Source: Chlorops oryzae
Taxonomy: Eukaryota; Arthropoda; Insecta; Diptera; Chloropidae
Direction of reading: 5' to 3'
NCBI GenBank assembly: GCA_020466095.1
Contig: CM035808.1
Coordinates: 7,049,633 to 7,113,632 of the forward strand
DNA: 64,000 bases
Below, one piece after another: positions 10,031 to 25,000 of this stretch. Made by a program: the position numbers and the translations under genes. The notes under the pieces were generated by a model. That model was not told the origin of the DNA. It worked only from the letters and a program-made list of their open reading frames with translations, and made no database searches. Each line of letters opens with the position of its first letter. The first letter of the stretch is position 1.

Positions 10031-13000
10031 ATGTGGAAACTATCGTCGCTGCCGAGAAATACAATCCTGCAATGCGGTTTAGCTGCTGTTCTTTCGGTGT
10101 TCCTTATATCCTGGTGAGTATTTCTTATAAAAGTTTGAATATTTATGCAAGATCTTCTTTATTATGATTATTTAATTAATGATCAATAAATCAAATTATT
10201 ATTTTTTTCTTTTTTGGGTTAAAATAGTGATAATTATCATTATAATGATAATTAAGAATTAGCACTTGATTTATAATTAATGATAAATAATGCAAAATAA
10301 TCGGGACTCTTTCGGATTTACCAAAAAAAAAACTTAATATATTTAAAAAATAATTTATAAAATAATCCCAATTAAGCTTTAATTGATTTTAACTATTTTT
10401 TAATTAAATTCGATTTAGTTCAAAATTAGGTAAAATAATTAAAAATTATTCAAAATACTTAATTTAAAATTAATCGGGACTATTTATCAAAAAATATTTT
10501 TCAAGTAATTATGATTTTTAATTATTTAATTTTAATTAATTTTTATTTAATTGAAATTTAAATAAAACTAAAAAATTCAAAATAATCTACTATTATCAGA
10601 AATGTTTTTATTATTAAATTAATACTTTTAATTTTTCCATTAATCAATTTTAATTAATTTTTATTTAATGACGATTAAAAAATAAGTATTTCAAAATAAT
10701 TTTAATTATTTTTTAATTAAATTCGATTTAGTTCAAAATTAGGTAAAATAAATTAAAAATTATTCAAAATACTTAATTTAAAATTAATCGGGACTATTTA
10801 AAAAAAATATTATTTTCAAGTAATTATGATTTTTAATTATTTAATTTTAATTAATTTTTATTTAATTGAAATTTAAATCAAAACTAATTCGAAATAATCT
10901 ACATATTATCAGAATTGTTTTTTATTATTAAATTAATACTTTTAATTTTTTCCATTAATCAATTTTAATTAATTTTTATTTAATGACGATTAAAAAATAT
11001 TTCAAAATAATTTTTATTTAATCGGGACGATTTTTAAAATTATTTTTCAGAAATTAGGATTTAAAAAAAATAATCCAAAATAATTAAAATTTGATCGCGA
11101 TTAAGTTTTTAAAAGTATCTTTTGAAGAAACTATAATTTTTTATTGATCGATTTCAATTAATTTAGATTTGATTACAATTTAAATAAAAATTAATTCGTA
11201 ACAATCTTAATTTAATCAGAATTATCTTTTCGCGATTACGATTTTTAAAAATTATTTTCCATCAATTATAATTTTTTAATTAATTAATTTCAATTAATTT
11301 AGATTTAATTTACAATTTAAATAAAAATAATTCGAAATAATTCTAATTTAATCAGGTTATTTTTCATTACATTTAATCAATTATTTTATATTATATTAAT
11401 TAATTAATTTCAATTAATTTGATTTAATTTCAATTTAAATCAAAAATAATTCAAATAATGTCTAAATTTAATCACGTTTTTAAAATCAATTTAAACTTAA
11501 TTTATTATTAATTTCAAATTAAATTTAAATTAAATAAATTAAATTTAAATTAAAAATAATTCAAATTAAATGGATCGTGATTATTTTTTTTTATTATTTC
11601 AAGATATTTTAATTTTTCATTTCAATTTCATTTATTAATTGCAATTAAATTAAATTAAATTAAAAATAATTTAATTACATTGAATGTAATTATTTTTATA
11701 GTAACACATTTCCTAATTAATTAATTTCAATTAATTTTAATATCATGAAAATTTAAATTCAAAACAATCCAAATTAATCTAAACTTAATCGGGATTTTTT
11801 TTGTTGATTATTTTATAAATAATTTAGATTTTTTCATTGATCTGAAATGCTCCCGATTAATTATGATTTTTTATCGATACCAATGTCTAAGTTATGCTAG
11901 GTTTCACTGTATATCGTCTATAGGAACAGAAGTGAAATGACTTTGAAAGGCAGAAAATCAGAACGATTGCTTCCAACTGATATAAATTAATTTGTCTAAT
12001 TATAGAGATAACCATTTTAAAAGTCTTTGATTAAGGGCTTTGAATGAGGATATTTTTTTTTTATAAAAAAATTTATTTTAATTGAGACTCGACACTTCAT
12101 AAATGGGCTCATTAAGTACATTGCATTGCTTTGAGATTCTGTTCATATGGTTTAAATGTGCAATTTAGCATGTTAATGAGGCTTAAATCTTTATGATTAC
12201 GAAAATTAATTACTTTTTTATATTCCATAATAATTTTGTGACATACTTCAGTTGGTTTTTTTTTTTTTTTTTTTTTTTTGAATTTTCTACTTGTCGGGGA
12301 TGAAGTTTTTTCTTTTTAGTAAACATTATTCCAAGGCATTTCGAGTGATGTGCTTGAAAGGCGAATGAACGAGTGGACGCGCCGGTATCAGCTGTTGATC
12401 CGAGGAGCTCCAATGTCTCTTTTTTAAATGAAGACAAAGAGATGGAAAAATGGGGAACGACAGACAGACAGGCAGAGAGAGAGAGAGTTCATTTAAATTC
12501 ATCTGACGTTCTTTTACATTTGCATGGGTGTATATTTAAAAGAAATGGCAGAGCTTTGCGATATACGAACGTGTATCGTAAATAAATTCCGAAAGCACTT
12601 AACATATTTACATACAAACAAACGTACATATATGTATATTAAAAATTGTGCGTTTTCTTGCGTTCGCACAAAAATTAGAACATGAAATAAATTCAAGAAA
12701 AATGGCCATTAAATGCATTCTTTTGTATATACATTTGTACATATATATATATATATGACTGACCTATTGAAACGTTTTTGCGTCATTTTCCATTGGCAAA
12801 GAGGCATGGACTTGTTTATAGACAATGAGATTATCATTTAATAAGCGATTTAAAATAATTTAATGTATTTTTTTTTAGATTAATATTGAGAGGTTTGCAT
12901 TAAATTTTTTCAAGCATTTCTTAAAAATTAATTATAAAAATTTATTTTACTAGTTAAGTTACTAAATTCTATTTGTATAACTATACCCGATACCTTTTTG

Positions 13001-16000
13001 TGGGTATATTGAGTGCGTATGTGTGTCACATCTAGAACCATTCGAGATAGATCATAGGCCAACGAATGGTATGGAAATGATCAGTGTCACCAGGAGATTT
13101 GATTTAGCCATGTCCATATAGTAATATAGGGGACACTTACAACAACAACCGAATTCCGTGGTGAACTAGTGATGCTATAATTTTTTGAGTATTCACTCAT
13201 TTTTGTAACTAAACATACTTGCGTTGAAATTTTTTAATGTTTTCTTTTTAATGTAAAATTTTTTTAGTTTTTTATGATAGTTTATGCAATTCTGTACCTT
13301 TTTCATTCAGAAGAGATCCAAAAATATATAGTTTATGCATTCTATTTATCATGATATGTAATAAGTACTTGAGCCACTAGTTATGTATCGAGCAATTTTA
13401 GTTATGATATCACTGAATATTTCATATCAGCTGTTCTGTGGTGGAATTCAAACTTTTTGAGAATCGGTCATATTCGACGGATAGTACTCTGCTTTAGCGT
13501 TCCTCAATAATATGAGCAAAATTTTATCTAATTATTTTTAATTGTATAAAAATAACATATTTTGCTGTAAAATATAATGAGTTCTTATGAAAAACCATTG
13601 ATTAACACTTATATATAGCTGATTTTTAACAAAAATTTTAGTTCATGTTACAAGATTATAAAATATTTGTTAGACCGGAACCGGAATTTTCAGGGGTCGT
13701 GCTACGTTTTTGATTTTTCCATAAGAATGCATGCACAGGGGGCCTACTTCAATTCAACACACACGTTTTTTGCCAAGTGCCATCTATAGAACTATATGGC
13801 CATGTCCATGTTCTTTTCCATCTGTCTGTCCGTATGTAATTCTATCTGTATACAGTTTTCTTATCGAAGGACTTCAGCTATCTGGACTAAATTCTGTAAG
13901 CCTATTGGCGAAAATATGATTAACATTAAGTTGGATGGAAAATGGATCGGATCAGATCCCTTTTAGGGGTACCTCAAGAACTAAGGTCATGAGAACTAAT
14001 CTAAAACCTTAATTTTTTGAAATATTAAAAAAAATTTGATATGTGAATAAATTTTAGGCTATTTAATGTAATTTAATTTCCGAAAATTGGAATAGTGGGC
14101 GTGGCAAAAGAGCGGTTTTTATAAAAAATAAAAAAAAACAAACATCGGAATACTTATGAGGCTCTTGATGGCTTTAATGGTAGTGGTCTTGGGGCCTGTT
14201 TTAACCAATTTTCAAACATACACGTCTGTGTTAGGTATTAAAGTGGCAGGATCGCCTAAACAAACACGTTTTTTTTTTGGAGAATCTTTGAAAAGAAATC
14301 CTTTCTAAGCTTCCTGGCTTAATTTTTTGTATACTTTTTAATATAATTTCTCATCGATCAAGCAAATTTATCAAATTTATACATACATTGAACTCTCTCT
14401 CTCAAGCGGACACCTACAGGACCAAAACCTATGTCCACTTAAGAGGAAACTATTTGAGAAGCAAATATACCAGAGCATTCCCAAAAATTGTCCGTTAAAG
14501 AGGGGTGTCCAATTGTATATCTTTAACCCTTTAATGGTTCGTTATTCAAAATAAAATCTGAATGTAAAATTAACCCAGTAGTGCCTGAATTAGAAAAAAT
14601 AAATATAAAAAATAAAATTTAAATATGAACTGGTTCAGGCATGACAGGGGATGACAGTAAATGAACCCTTTCAGTGATGTCAAATGGCATCGCTAGGCAC
14701 TTCCGGGTTAATCCCCATTAAGGTAAATTTTCGAATTTCAGTTCGAATTAATGGGTGTGCTAATTTAAAAATTTTTAAATTTCAAACCGAATAACAATTG
14801 GAGCACATTCGTGCGACTGTTGAAAGGCATTTCTAATAAGTTATTGAAGCGTGACAAGAAAAAAGCTTTATTTGCGACGGGGGCTTTTTGCACGGCATCG
14901 AGTTAACGAGATGTTTTTTTTTTCATTTCATTTTAATTATTGGCAATTGTGTCTTTTTTTTTTTTTTTTTTGCTCTGCTTGAGTTGAGGGTAAATCATTC
15001 GGAAATGGCCAAAAATAAAAATTCTGGTAATTCTTGTTCCTCTTTTATAATGGATAATGAACTAAATGACATGGTATAAACATCGCAAATTTATGTTTAT
15101 GGACGACCAAAGAAAAAATTAAAATCCTTTCTACCGAATAAAAAAAAAAAACCATGTCATTTAGAGGAGGTTGCGCTATATTAAGCACTCCAAAAAAAAA
15201 AATAAAAAAAAATCAAAGGCACAGTTAAAAGTCTTTATGCATTTCTCTGCTCTCGGAAAATCTATTTTTGAATATATGCCAACGCACAGCGCAGACGAAG
15301 GAAATCTCATGTTGACCCACACAGACCGCGATGCTCACGGAAAAGATGAGGAAAGCTTCGAAAAAAAAGAAGCAAATTCTATAGGAAAATTTTCATTTTC
15401 ATTCTCCCTTGGAGATTCAGTTGTGACAGAGTTTTCAGATCAGTTTTTGTGGTTGATTTGGCACTCTATGGGACCCGTAATTTTTGCCCGAAACTCAATT
15501 TTAGTAGAAAAAAAATTCTAAAAATTATAAAAATTTCCATGAAACGAATTTAAATACAGTGTACTCTCTCCTCGCGGACACTCCTCTTCAACGGACGGTT
15601 TTTGGGAATGCTCTAGTAATCCTGACTCTCAAATAGTTTCCTCTTATGATGACACCTCTGTTAATCGGACATATTATTCGATCCCGCAGGTGTCCGCTTA
15701 AGAGAGAGTACACTGTACTCTTAGGATATCCATCAAATGGAGTTCAAATGTTCTAAGAAAGAGGTTGCGATTCTCTCATTTTCTGCTCACGACTCATCGT
15801 TCAGGTCACACTGCTCATTAGGGGTGGCATAGTGCACGACTTTTCGATTTCGATACGCTGTAACCTCTTATTTTGTGAGGTTTGGTATAAAAATGCATGA
15901 GCCAAAAAATGGGGAGGGTGGGGTGTCGGCAAATGGCTCCTCATCGGGGTCAAAGATGGGTTAAAACGAGAAAAAATCCATGAAAAGCTTTATAACTGTC

Positions 16001-19000
16001 CCAGAGTCGCTCCTAGAGGGGTAAAATATAACACCGACCCCCATTATTTTTCTCCCCCGAACATTTTCTCTGAACAAATATGCCACCTACCTCTCCTCCT
16101 TAAGGGGGCTCCCATACAAAAAAAATATTTTTATAAATTTTCCCCCCACCGTCGTAACTAGCCCCAGAGTGCCCCTAGAGGGGTCAAATGTATGACCGAC
16201 CCCCATCAACTTTGTCCCCCTAACATTTTTTTCCAACATACTGACACCCTATCTCCCCTCCATTATGGGGTCACCCATACAAAACTACCTTAATTTTATC
16301 ACAATTTCATACAAAATGGCTCTCACTACAGTCAAACCCCTCCTAGGGGGATGATATATATGACCGACCCCCATTAATTTTTTACCCCAAATATTTTCTT
16401 CAAACATACCCACCCTCTATCTCCCCTCCTTAGGGGGGTCCCCATACAAAAATAGGCTTAAATTAAAGAAAAATGCCTCACGAACTTCAATCTATAATAT
16501 AGATGCCGTAGGAACAAGAATGAGCATGTTCAGTATGTATATTCGAAAAATTTACAAAATTACCTTTTAAACCAGCCTAATATGAAGAATATTGGATTCC
16601 TTTTTGGTATGTTTTAATAATATGTTATAATTATTACCTTTTTTTAAAACTGGATTTTGGGTTCCATCCCCTAACTGGCCAAATAATGACCCTAGTAGAA
16701 AAAAAATAAATTTTCTAGTCAAATGCTGCAAACCTCAATCTATGACGAGTTCTTTGAGACTATAACCACTAAAATCGGTTAGTGGTTTCTATTCATAAAA
16801 TTAATTCAAAACAAATATTTTTTGAAACGCATTATTCACTGTTTTCACGTTCCTTTCTTGAGTCTTTCCATGCATCCAGACCGAGAGAGATATGCAAAGA
16901 TCTAAGAAACGAACGTGAAAACAGTGAATAATGTATGATGTGCACAGCACGCTGCTAATATACAGAACCTGTCCACGTTTCCTAATACATGTCCTAGGAT
17001 GTGCCGTGGTGTGAAAACTGCGTTCACTGTGTATAGCACTGGTATATAGAAATAATGAAAAATACCGGTTTAGTTCGCTTCGTTCCATACACAGGCTATA
17101 TACCGGGTGTATGGCATTGTACACAGCTTGTGAAATATTTTGAAAACAGTTTTTTTTTTTTTCTTATGTTGACCTATCTACTTCTTCATACACTTCGTGC
17201 CCATACACCACCACACCTGGCTGGGATCGATCACAACTCTCCAATGTTCCCATTAAATAGATATCGATGACGAATCTCGCAGATATTTCGAAGGTCTGCT
17301 TTGTACAATTCGCAAAATATTCTTTAACAATGGGCAAAACAAATTGCTTAAAAGTACAGACGAAAGTTTCTGATAGATTCATTTATTTATCGCGTCATAT
17401 TTTCATTTTTGCGCGATAAATAAACAATTTCTTCAATGGAAAATAAATGGGGCATCAGGCGGCACAAATCGCACGAACAGAGGCTCGTTTTGGAATGCCT
17501 CCCACAAAGAAAAACAACAAAATGTTTTTATTTATATTTACATTAATATATATGTAACACAATGCAAACAAATCTTATACAACGATTTCTATAATTATAT
17601 TATTATATGCGCATATTCATTTTCGCGATAAGTCAACGATTCTCATTAATGCGGCTTGCGAGCAAATCGCACGACAGATTTGGCGTCTTTTGGAAGTAAA
17701 ATGAAAAAAAAAAATTTTTTTATTTTTTGACATTATTTTGCCATTGTTTTTTTTAATATATTGATCTTTGCAATCGTTCATTATAAACGAAAGAATTTCG
17801 TTTAAAAAACCATGTATTTTTATGAATCCGTATTTTGTATTTTTTAATGTTTGATATAAATGATGTCTTTGCAAATAAGCCTAATTTTTTGGTTTTCTCA
17901 AATGTATTACGATCGAAAAAAGAGTAAAAAAATCCGTGTAAAAATAAGTATATAAACTACAATATCTTGGGATCTTGGTCCTTATATCTCCGTTGATATA
18001 AAGATGTCCAATTGTAATTTTTGGTATATGCTCTTCAATTATTCGGTAATATAAATAGTACGAAAACAACCCTGCAGTAATATAGACTGACCCAAGAGTA
18101 GCCTTCGGTCAATCCTTCATGTTACCAGTGCTAATCCCCTCATAATTCCACTTCTAATGTATTCAACTGATCTTTTTAACTTGTTGCAATAATCGGTAAG
18201 TTCGATAATAGATAACTTTGATAATCGAAAATTTTAATGATCGATAATTTTGGTAATCGATAGTGTTAATCGAGAATTTCAACAGGAGAAAATTTAATCG
18301 ATATTAGTAATCGTTAGCTTCAATAATCGATAAGTTCAATAATCGATAAGTTCAATAATCGATAAATCGATAATCGATAATTCAAATAATCGATATTTTA
18401 ATAATTGATGATCGATAAAATCGATAATACTTAATATCGAAAATTTTAATAATTGATATAAGTACAATACATCTGATAATTTTGATAATAAATAATAACA
18501 ATAATCGATAAATTCATAATCGATAAATTCAATAATCGATAATTTCGATAATCGATAATTCAATAATCGATAATTGCAATAATCGATAATTTCAATAATC
18601 GATAGCTTCAAAAGGAAAAAGGAATGTTTAAGAGCTCCGCGCGGACTCTTTTGCTTGCCTGGGTTAAGATAGAAAGATTAAGTGTAGCCTTCGGTCAGTT
18701 ATTCAAGTTACCAGGACTAGTCCCCTCATAATTCCACTTCTAATGCATTAAAATGACCTTTTAACCTGGGCCTGTCATTAGGGAGGAACTAGTCCGTAAA
18801 ACGGCTGACCTGATCCTTTATTTTTTGGGTCAATTGTCCTTATTTTGTTGGTTTAGGATAGTCAAATAAGGAGATTTCTTAGGTATATCTTAACTTGATG
18901 AAAGTGTCATTTACAGACTACCCTCAAACCAACCCATTTATTACCGACCGCCGGCTAGCCGAATTCGATGGAGCGAACTGCCATAATATAACCGGTTCGA

Positions 19001-22000
19001 TTTGGACCGGTCAAAGGGCCAGTCCTTCTAAGAAATTCACCGGCTCATTATTGCAGGGAAAGTTATAGTTATAGGAAAAGAAAGAACAGAAAACATGCTA
19101 CAAGAATTTTTGTACTGATGAGAAGTTGACTATTTTTCGTGACTAAATATTTTCCTGTGTTTCATTGTGAATCCTCTAACTTCTGATGGGGTCTTAAACT
19201 AGCGAATCCCTTCTGTATACGTCCCCTGTTTATATGAAAATATTATTAAACAGAAATGCAGCAGGATTTTTGTTTTGCAGGATTTCTTCCTTACATTTCA
19301 GGCATTCGTTGGGACTAATTTTAGAATTTTCATTCAGTTATCAAGAAAAGTATAAGAAAATTTGTTCACTTTGCCTTTTATGCATAAAATTCATGTTTTT
19401 CAATTAAATTAAGTGCGAAGAATTTTGAAAATGCGCGTTTAGTTTTGAATGGTTTTCATATGCGATGAACCTTGTGTCGAACATATATTTTGCGTTTGTT
19501 CATCCGAGTGCAACGTCAAAATCCAATCGGACTAGGGGAATTTTGATGAAATTTCTTGTAGTGGTGTGAAAAAAATTGACTTAAAAATAATTTCGAAAAA
19601 GGGCCTGATTGCATCTCTATTTCCGGAGACGTTCAGGACAAAAGTACCTATAGGTATATGTTCTAAAAATTATGCAAAAGTCCTGCACAAAATTTGAAGC
19701 TTTTAAAAGTTTTTCTTTTTTCCAAAAACTGAAGAAGAGGGTTTGATTTTGAAAAATTTCACTTTCACTGAACGATTTGTGATATTGTTATTATATTCTC
19801 GTAGAAAAGGTTGAGACCACAGTGTACTCCTTCTTAAGCGGACACCTACGGGACCGATGAATATGTCCGCTTAACAGAGGTGTCCGCTTAAGAGGAAACT
19901 ATTTGAGAATCAGGATTACTAGAGCATCCCCAAAAGGTCTCCATTTAAGAGGAGTGTCCTCAAGGAAAGAGTACACCGTTCTTATGAATCTCAGTATTTT
20001 CCAGGTATTAAAGTGACTGATAGCCTTGGGACCCCGTTATTCTTGCCTCCAAGCTCGTGCATGTGCACATAACTTACAAAGCCTACAGCGATCTTTATTT
20101 ACCATCCCAATCTTCTTCATGGGATACTTTAACCTTTGGAGTCTCTTAAGACTTACATATGTATTTATGCCATTTTTTTTTGTCTATGTTAAGAAGCCTA
20201 TTGGTCTTATTTATAAAACATAAAATCTAAGTTTTTTTTAGTTCCAAGCCCGACGTGTCTGTGATTGATCGCTTCCCACATAAATAGCTAGAATTATATC
20301 CTACTTCCAAGGGCTAGCCCTAGAATGCCCTATATAGAACTCTTGTCTCTTCTAGAGTAGCTTCTTAGAGTAGCTTCCGCCTTATTAGTCCTGAGAGACT
20401 TATGAGCCTTTTGGCCTGCCGCATTCCTCTATGGGCTCTCCAGTACTCTTTTAGGCTATGTTCCTCCCATTTTCTGATCGGGTCCTAAGCCAAAACCATT
20501 ACACTGTGCGACATTTTAGAGGTCATTTTTTGTAAACAAAAATTTGACGACTGTTTTTGAAAGTGCTCGGCGAGTATAACAACGCCTCATACTCAGTTTT
20601 GTCAAGTCACCTCTACTTTTTTTTTAAATAGACTTCAAAAAGTGGGGCCGAGAATTAAGTTACTCACTTACTTATGGCTATATCTCGCAATCCGTTCAAT
20701 GTTTTAATTTACTATCTATCACAATTTATAGCTCTGAACTCATTTTAAATAGTTTTAGTACAAACCGACCCGAAAAAACTCTATCTAGTAGGTGCAAATT
20801 GCAAAAATTCCTAAAATTTGACGTGTTTTTTTTATCATATTTTATTTTGTATGGCCTATAGCTCCCAAGGTAATAAAAAAATTTAAAATTTTTTGATACA
20901 AAGACTACGTGCCCTTCATGTTCCACTATCTAGTAGGGAGTAGGCCTATTCCTCATCGATACCCAGCCGGGCCTTGTGGTTACTAGGCACTCAGTGTACA
21001 GAGTAGTTAAATAGGCAAAAATGAAATAGTTGACTGCCTACTACACGATACACTTGGTGCATAGCAAGTATACAGAATCGAAGAAAGCAATCGAAACCGA
21101 ACGGCACGAAGTACACGTTGTATGCAGCAATGTGCTTTAGCAACGAAAACACACGAAGTATGCCCATATACAGCCGCTATCCACTTCGAACCCAGTTATC
21201 ACACCACCGCACCAGCCTAGGACAGTTTTTAACAAAAGTGCATAAGTTTTGTATATCAGCATAGTGTTGTGCACATCATACTTGGTGCTATGGCAGTGAT
21301 CGGGCACTTCCTGTACACAGTTCCGGTTGGGGTGCAATAGCAGTGATCGGGCACTTCCTGTACACAGTTCCGGTTGGGTAGTTTTTGAAGGAATGTGTTC
21401 TAAGGCCTTGACCTTGAAAAATACTAGCTTTTAACTTCAGAAGATATTCTCCTTGTGGGAAGTATTAAAAAAAAATAAAAAACGAATTGTATTGTCATAG
21501 AAAATTGCCTCGCTAGACTCACTATAACACCCTTAATTGTTATTTGTTGTTCGCGTGTTTTCCGAAAGTAAACAATTCCGTGAAAAATGAAGAGAATTTA
21601 TTGAATGATTTTAATACAAATGATTTCGTTGCATTATTTATGCAATTTAGGCAAATAATTGCAAATTCCTTTTGAAAGGCGCAAAAAAAAATTTTTTTTT
21701 TTAAATCAAATCGGTGAAACTATTTTGCGACACATTTAATCGGTTTTGCCCTCCTCTCCACTCCTTTCGTTTTATTTGTGGATACGATTTCGTTTTGGCT
21801 TATTGTGAATTATGAATATGAAAAATGTCGAAAGAGTGAAATAAAAATGATGTCTTGCGGCTGAGTCATACGCGTCGATGTTTAAAGTCTAGGCGAATGG
21901 CAGGAAAATAATTTCGATTTTTTTAGATTTTTTTTTAAATTTTTTTTGTCAACTTTAAGTCACATGTATGAAAAATAAAAAGTGTGGAAAAAATTCTGTA

Positions 22001-25000
22001 TGAATTTAAATGAGACTTTTGTCGACTTTGTCGGAAAAGTGTAAATATGCAAAAGTCTCGAGTGGTCGGACCAACTTGAGTTGAAAAGCAAAAGTCTTTT
22101 TTTTTCTTTCTTTCATTATTTTTTTTCTGCTTTTCTTTGAATGTAATTTTGTGTTTTCATTGCGCAGTTTGGCTACGTTTTGGCATTGATCCATAATTTT
22201 TTTTTTCTTCATATAAGTAGGTATTTATTTTATAATTTTTTTTTTTTTTTTTGTTCGAAGAGTTTATGAATGTGTGTATGTATGCGTGTATGATGGAGGT
22301 ATGAAAAGATAACGAAATATTCAGGTAATTTTTTTGCCGATCAGTATCTCAAGCATTGCTTCAAAGGTGAAACAATTGAATGATGATGATAATTGTTCGA
22401 TAATTATCGAAAGTTGGCCATCGCCTTTAAGCATTGAGAAATATTATCTCTTTTAATTAATACTTAATCCTCAAAAACGGACACTTTTTGGGAATGCTCT
22501 AGTATATTTTATTCTCAAATAGTTTCCTCTAATAAGCGGACATTTTCCTCTTAAGGGGGTCTTCTCATTGAAAACCCTTTTTTTGACCCTTTTTAAAAAA
22601 ATTCTTATTTGAAAACGCAAAGAATAATTGCAAAAGGATTTTTTAATTTATTGTATTACAAAAGGTTCAAAGTCAATAAAAGAAAATTTTTTTGCCTCGA
22701 TACGTGGGCTGTTCAAAAAGTAATGAGACTTCAAAGTTGGTGTGAAAAAAAGGTGTCGTCACGGCGGCCACGATTCCGGTTCTCCGGAGCGTCCGAAATG
22801 GAAAAAAAACGGGTTATAATCAGTATAGATGTAATTCTCGGGTGAACCTCAAGCTTAATTTTGTGATTTTTTTTTGACAAAATGGCGGCCATTCAAAAAA
22901 AATTTCAATTTCGGGATTTTTTTTGTAGTTTAGTGTAAAAAAAAAATAGTAAAAAATTTTTTAAAATTATGGCGAGGTTCACCCGAGAATGGTGACAATT
23001 CTGCGTCGCATTCCACTTTGTTTCATGAAAATCGGTTCAGTTGAACTGGAGATATCATGGCCGCCAGTTCGAAAAACTGGTTTCGAGATAAACGCGTTTA
23101 AAGTTTGAGCAACGCAAAAATTACTCGTTTAGCGCAGATCTTGCTCGACAAAGAAGGCTATATCCTCTAAACTATTTCGAATTTCAAAAAATCCTTTTAG
23201 GGGCATATTCACAACTACCCAAGTTAAAATAAATGCAATTAAAAAAGTCGAAAAAAAAGTTTGCTATCAATTAAATCCCCTCTTGATTTAAAAGACCCGT
23301 ACAGGGTCTGAAAACGTGCCAATTCCTCCATTTTGTTCTAGGTTGTCTCCGGGTAAGCTAGCCCAGTCCTTTGTGACCTACCTCGAGAGGCTTTCTTGTG
23401 TTTGTGTGTGTATGTCTTATTATGGAGTGTGCCCCTAATATGCGATTTTTTTTCAAAAATCAGTGCTAGGCTTGGAACATTACACTCCGTTTCGCCTGTG
23501 CCGGGAATCGAACCTCGGACAATGGGATCAAGAGCATAGCACGCATCCCATACGCTATCCCAGAGCCACGAGTACACTGTTTATATGAATATATATTCCG
23601 ATCAGTACTGGAGACTACTCTCTAACCTTGAAAATCTTCTTTTTTGACAAAAAACGGTATTTTCATTGGGCCTCCATTTTGTTTTTTAATCTCAGATCCA
23701 ATGATAATATTGTTATAATGGTTATAAATTTCTTCTTCTTGCATTTTAAAAGACCCAACCTATCCCAGGGGTCCGCAAAACGTGACCAATTCCTCCATTT
23801 TGTTCTATCGGTTGCATCCTCCGCGGTAAGTTCTACAGCCTCGAGGTCCTATTTTGATGTACCCATCCATTGCTGTTTCGGTCGCCCTCTCGTTGTCTGC
23901 ACCCCTGTATTTGTAGTGTGTAGCATTTTTTCGCCAAAGCTGTCCTCATCTGCTCTCAGGACGTGTACCTCTCAAAGCTCATGGCTCGCATATATTAGGA
24001 GAAGATCCTACCTCGAGTTATTTTGAACATCATTAGTTTGAATATGTAGATATTACCTTTCGAGTTATCTGATCTCGAACTCCTTTTAAGTCAGATGATC
24101 AATCTCACTTTTACGAGCCAATGACTTAGAGGTGAGAACCCTATTGAAGAAATATCCTCTGAATGTCTCAAAATAGTATCGAAATTCCTTATATTGGATT
24201 TTGAAATCTTCGATTTCCCCAAAGGCTTTTCTCCCCCAAGCCTCCGCTAAACACGAGAAATTCGCCTATGGCTTAGGGAAGATTCATCCTGCCCTTGGCA
24301 ACAGTGTTTGAAAAGCTCCAAATGAAGGACTTTCCATGCGACGAAATATAAATAATGTTCGATATAAGGTCTCCTGACTAATATGATGGCCTGATGCAAT
24401 CAGTTAATTTCAGGGTTTCACCATCACTTTTTTCATTTTAGCGAATCGGGTTCTGATGAAACTGTTTGAAATGAAATTGCAAAAATTGACTTTAATATTG
24501 ATAGTTTTTTTTTTCTTTTAGTAAGGCATGCATTTACACGAATCGATAAGTAGGACCTTTGAAGTAATTTTTGTTGGTTAAATTTAAAATCTCAATTTCT
24601 TGAAAACAATAAAATTTATTCCTTGTTTATATAAGATTCCCAAAGTATTGGCTCCCATATACCTCATATAGACATATAACATACATATGGCTTGGAGTCT
24701 ACATCCTGACTGTTAAATCAATAGTTTCAAAATTACAAAATTCTTTTGATCGACATGCTGATGTAATATTAATCTTCTCAGAGTTTCAAATGAAAATATT
24801 TTCCGATGTTTTTGACCCTTTAAAGAATTTCGAATGCGTAAAATGTACAATATAATTTTTCGTATTTTATCGTGAAAGCGAAAGAAATAAAAGTTGAGAA
24901 TTTTGCGTATTAATAAATAAGATCGCGAAAAGAAAATTATCTTGTTTTTAGACAAATTGTCATAAAATGCCATAAATGCTTAGTCTCATATCGTAATTAA

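Noticed and set aside
18336..18611. 91-codon ORF of Ile/Asp/Tyr repeats
   Set aside because: It is translation of the ataatcgat satellite tract.
23628..24026. 132-codon plus-strand ORF as a new gene
   Set aside because: It is the antisense of a decayed retrotransposon tail; no conserved motifs in its own frame.
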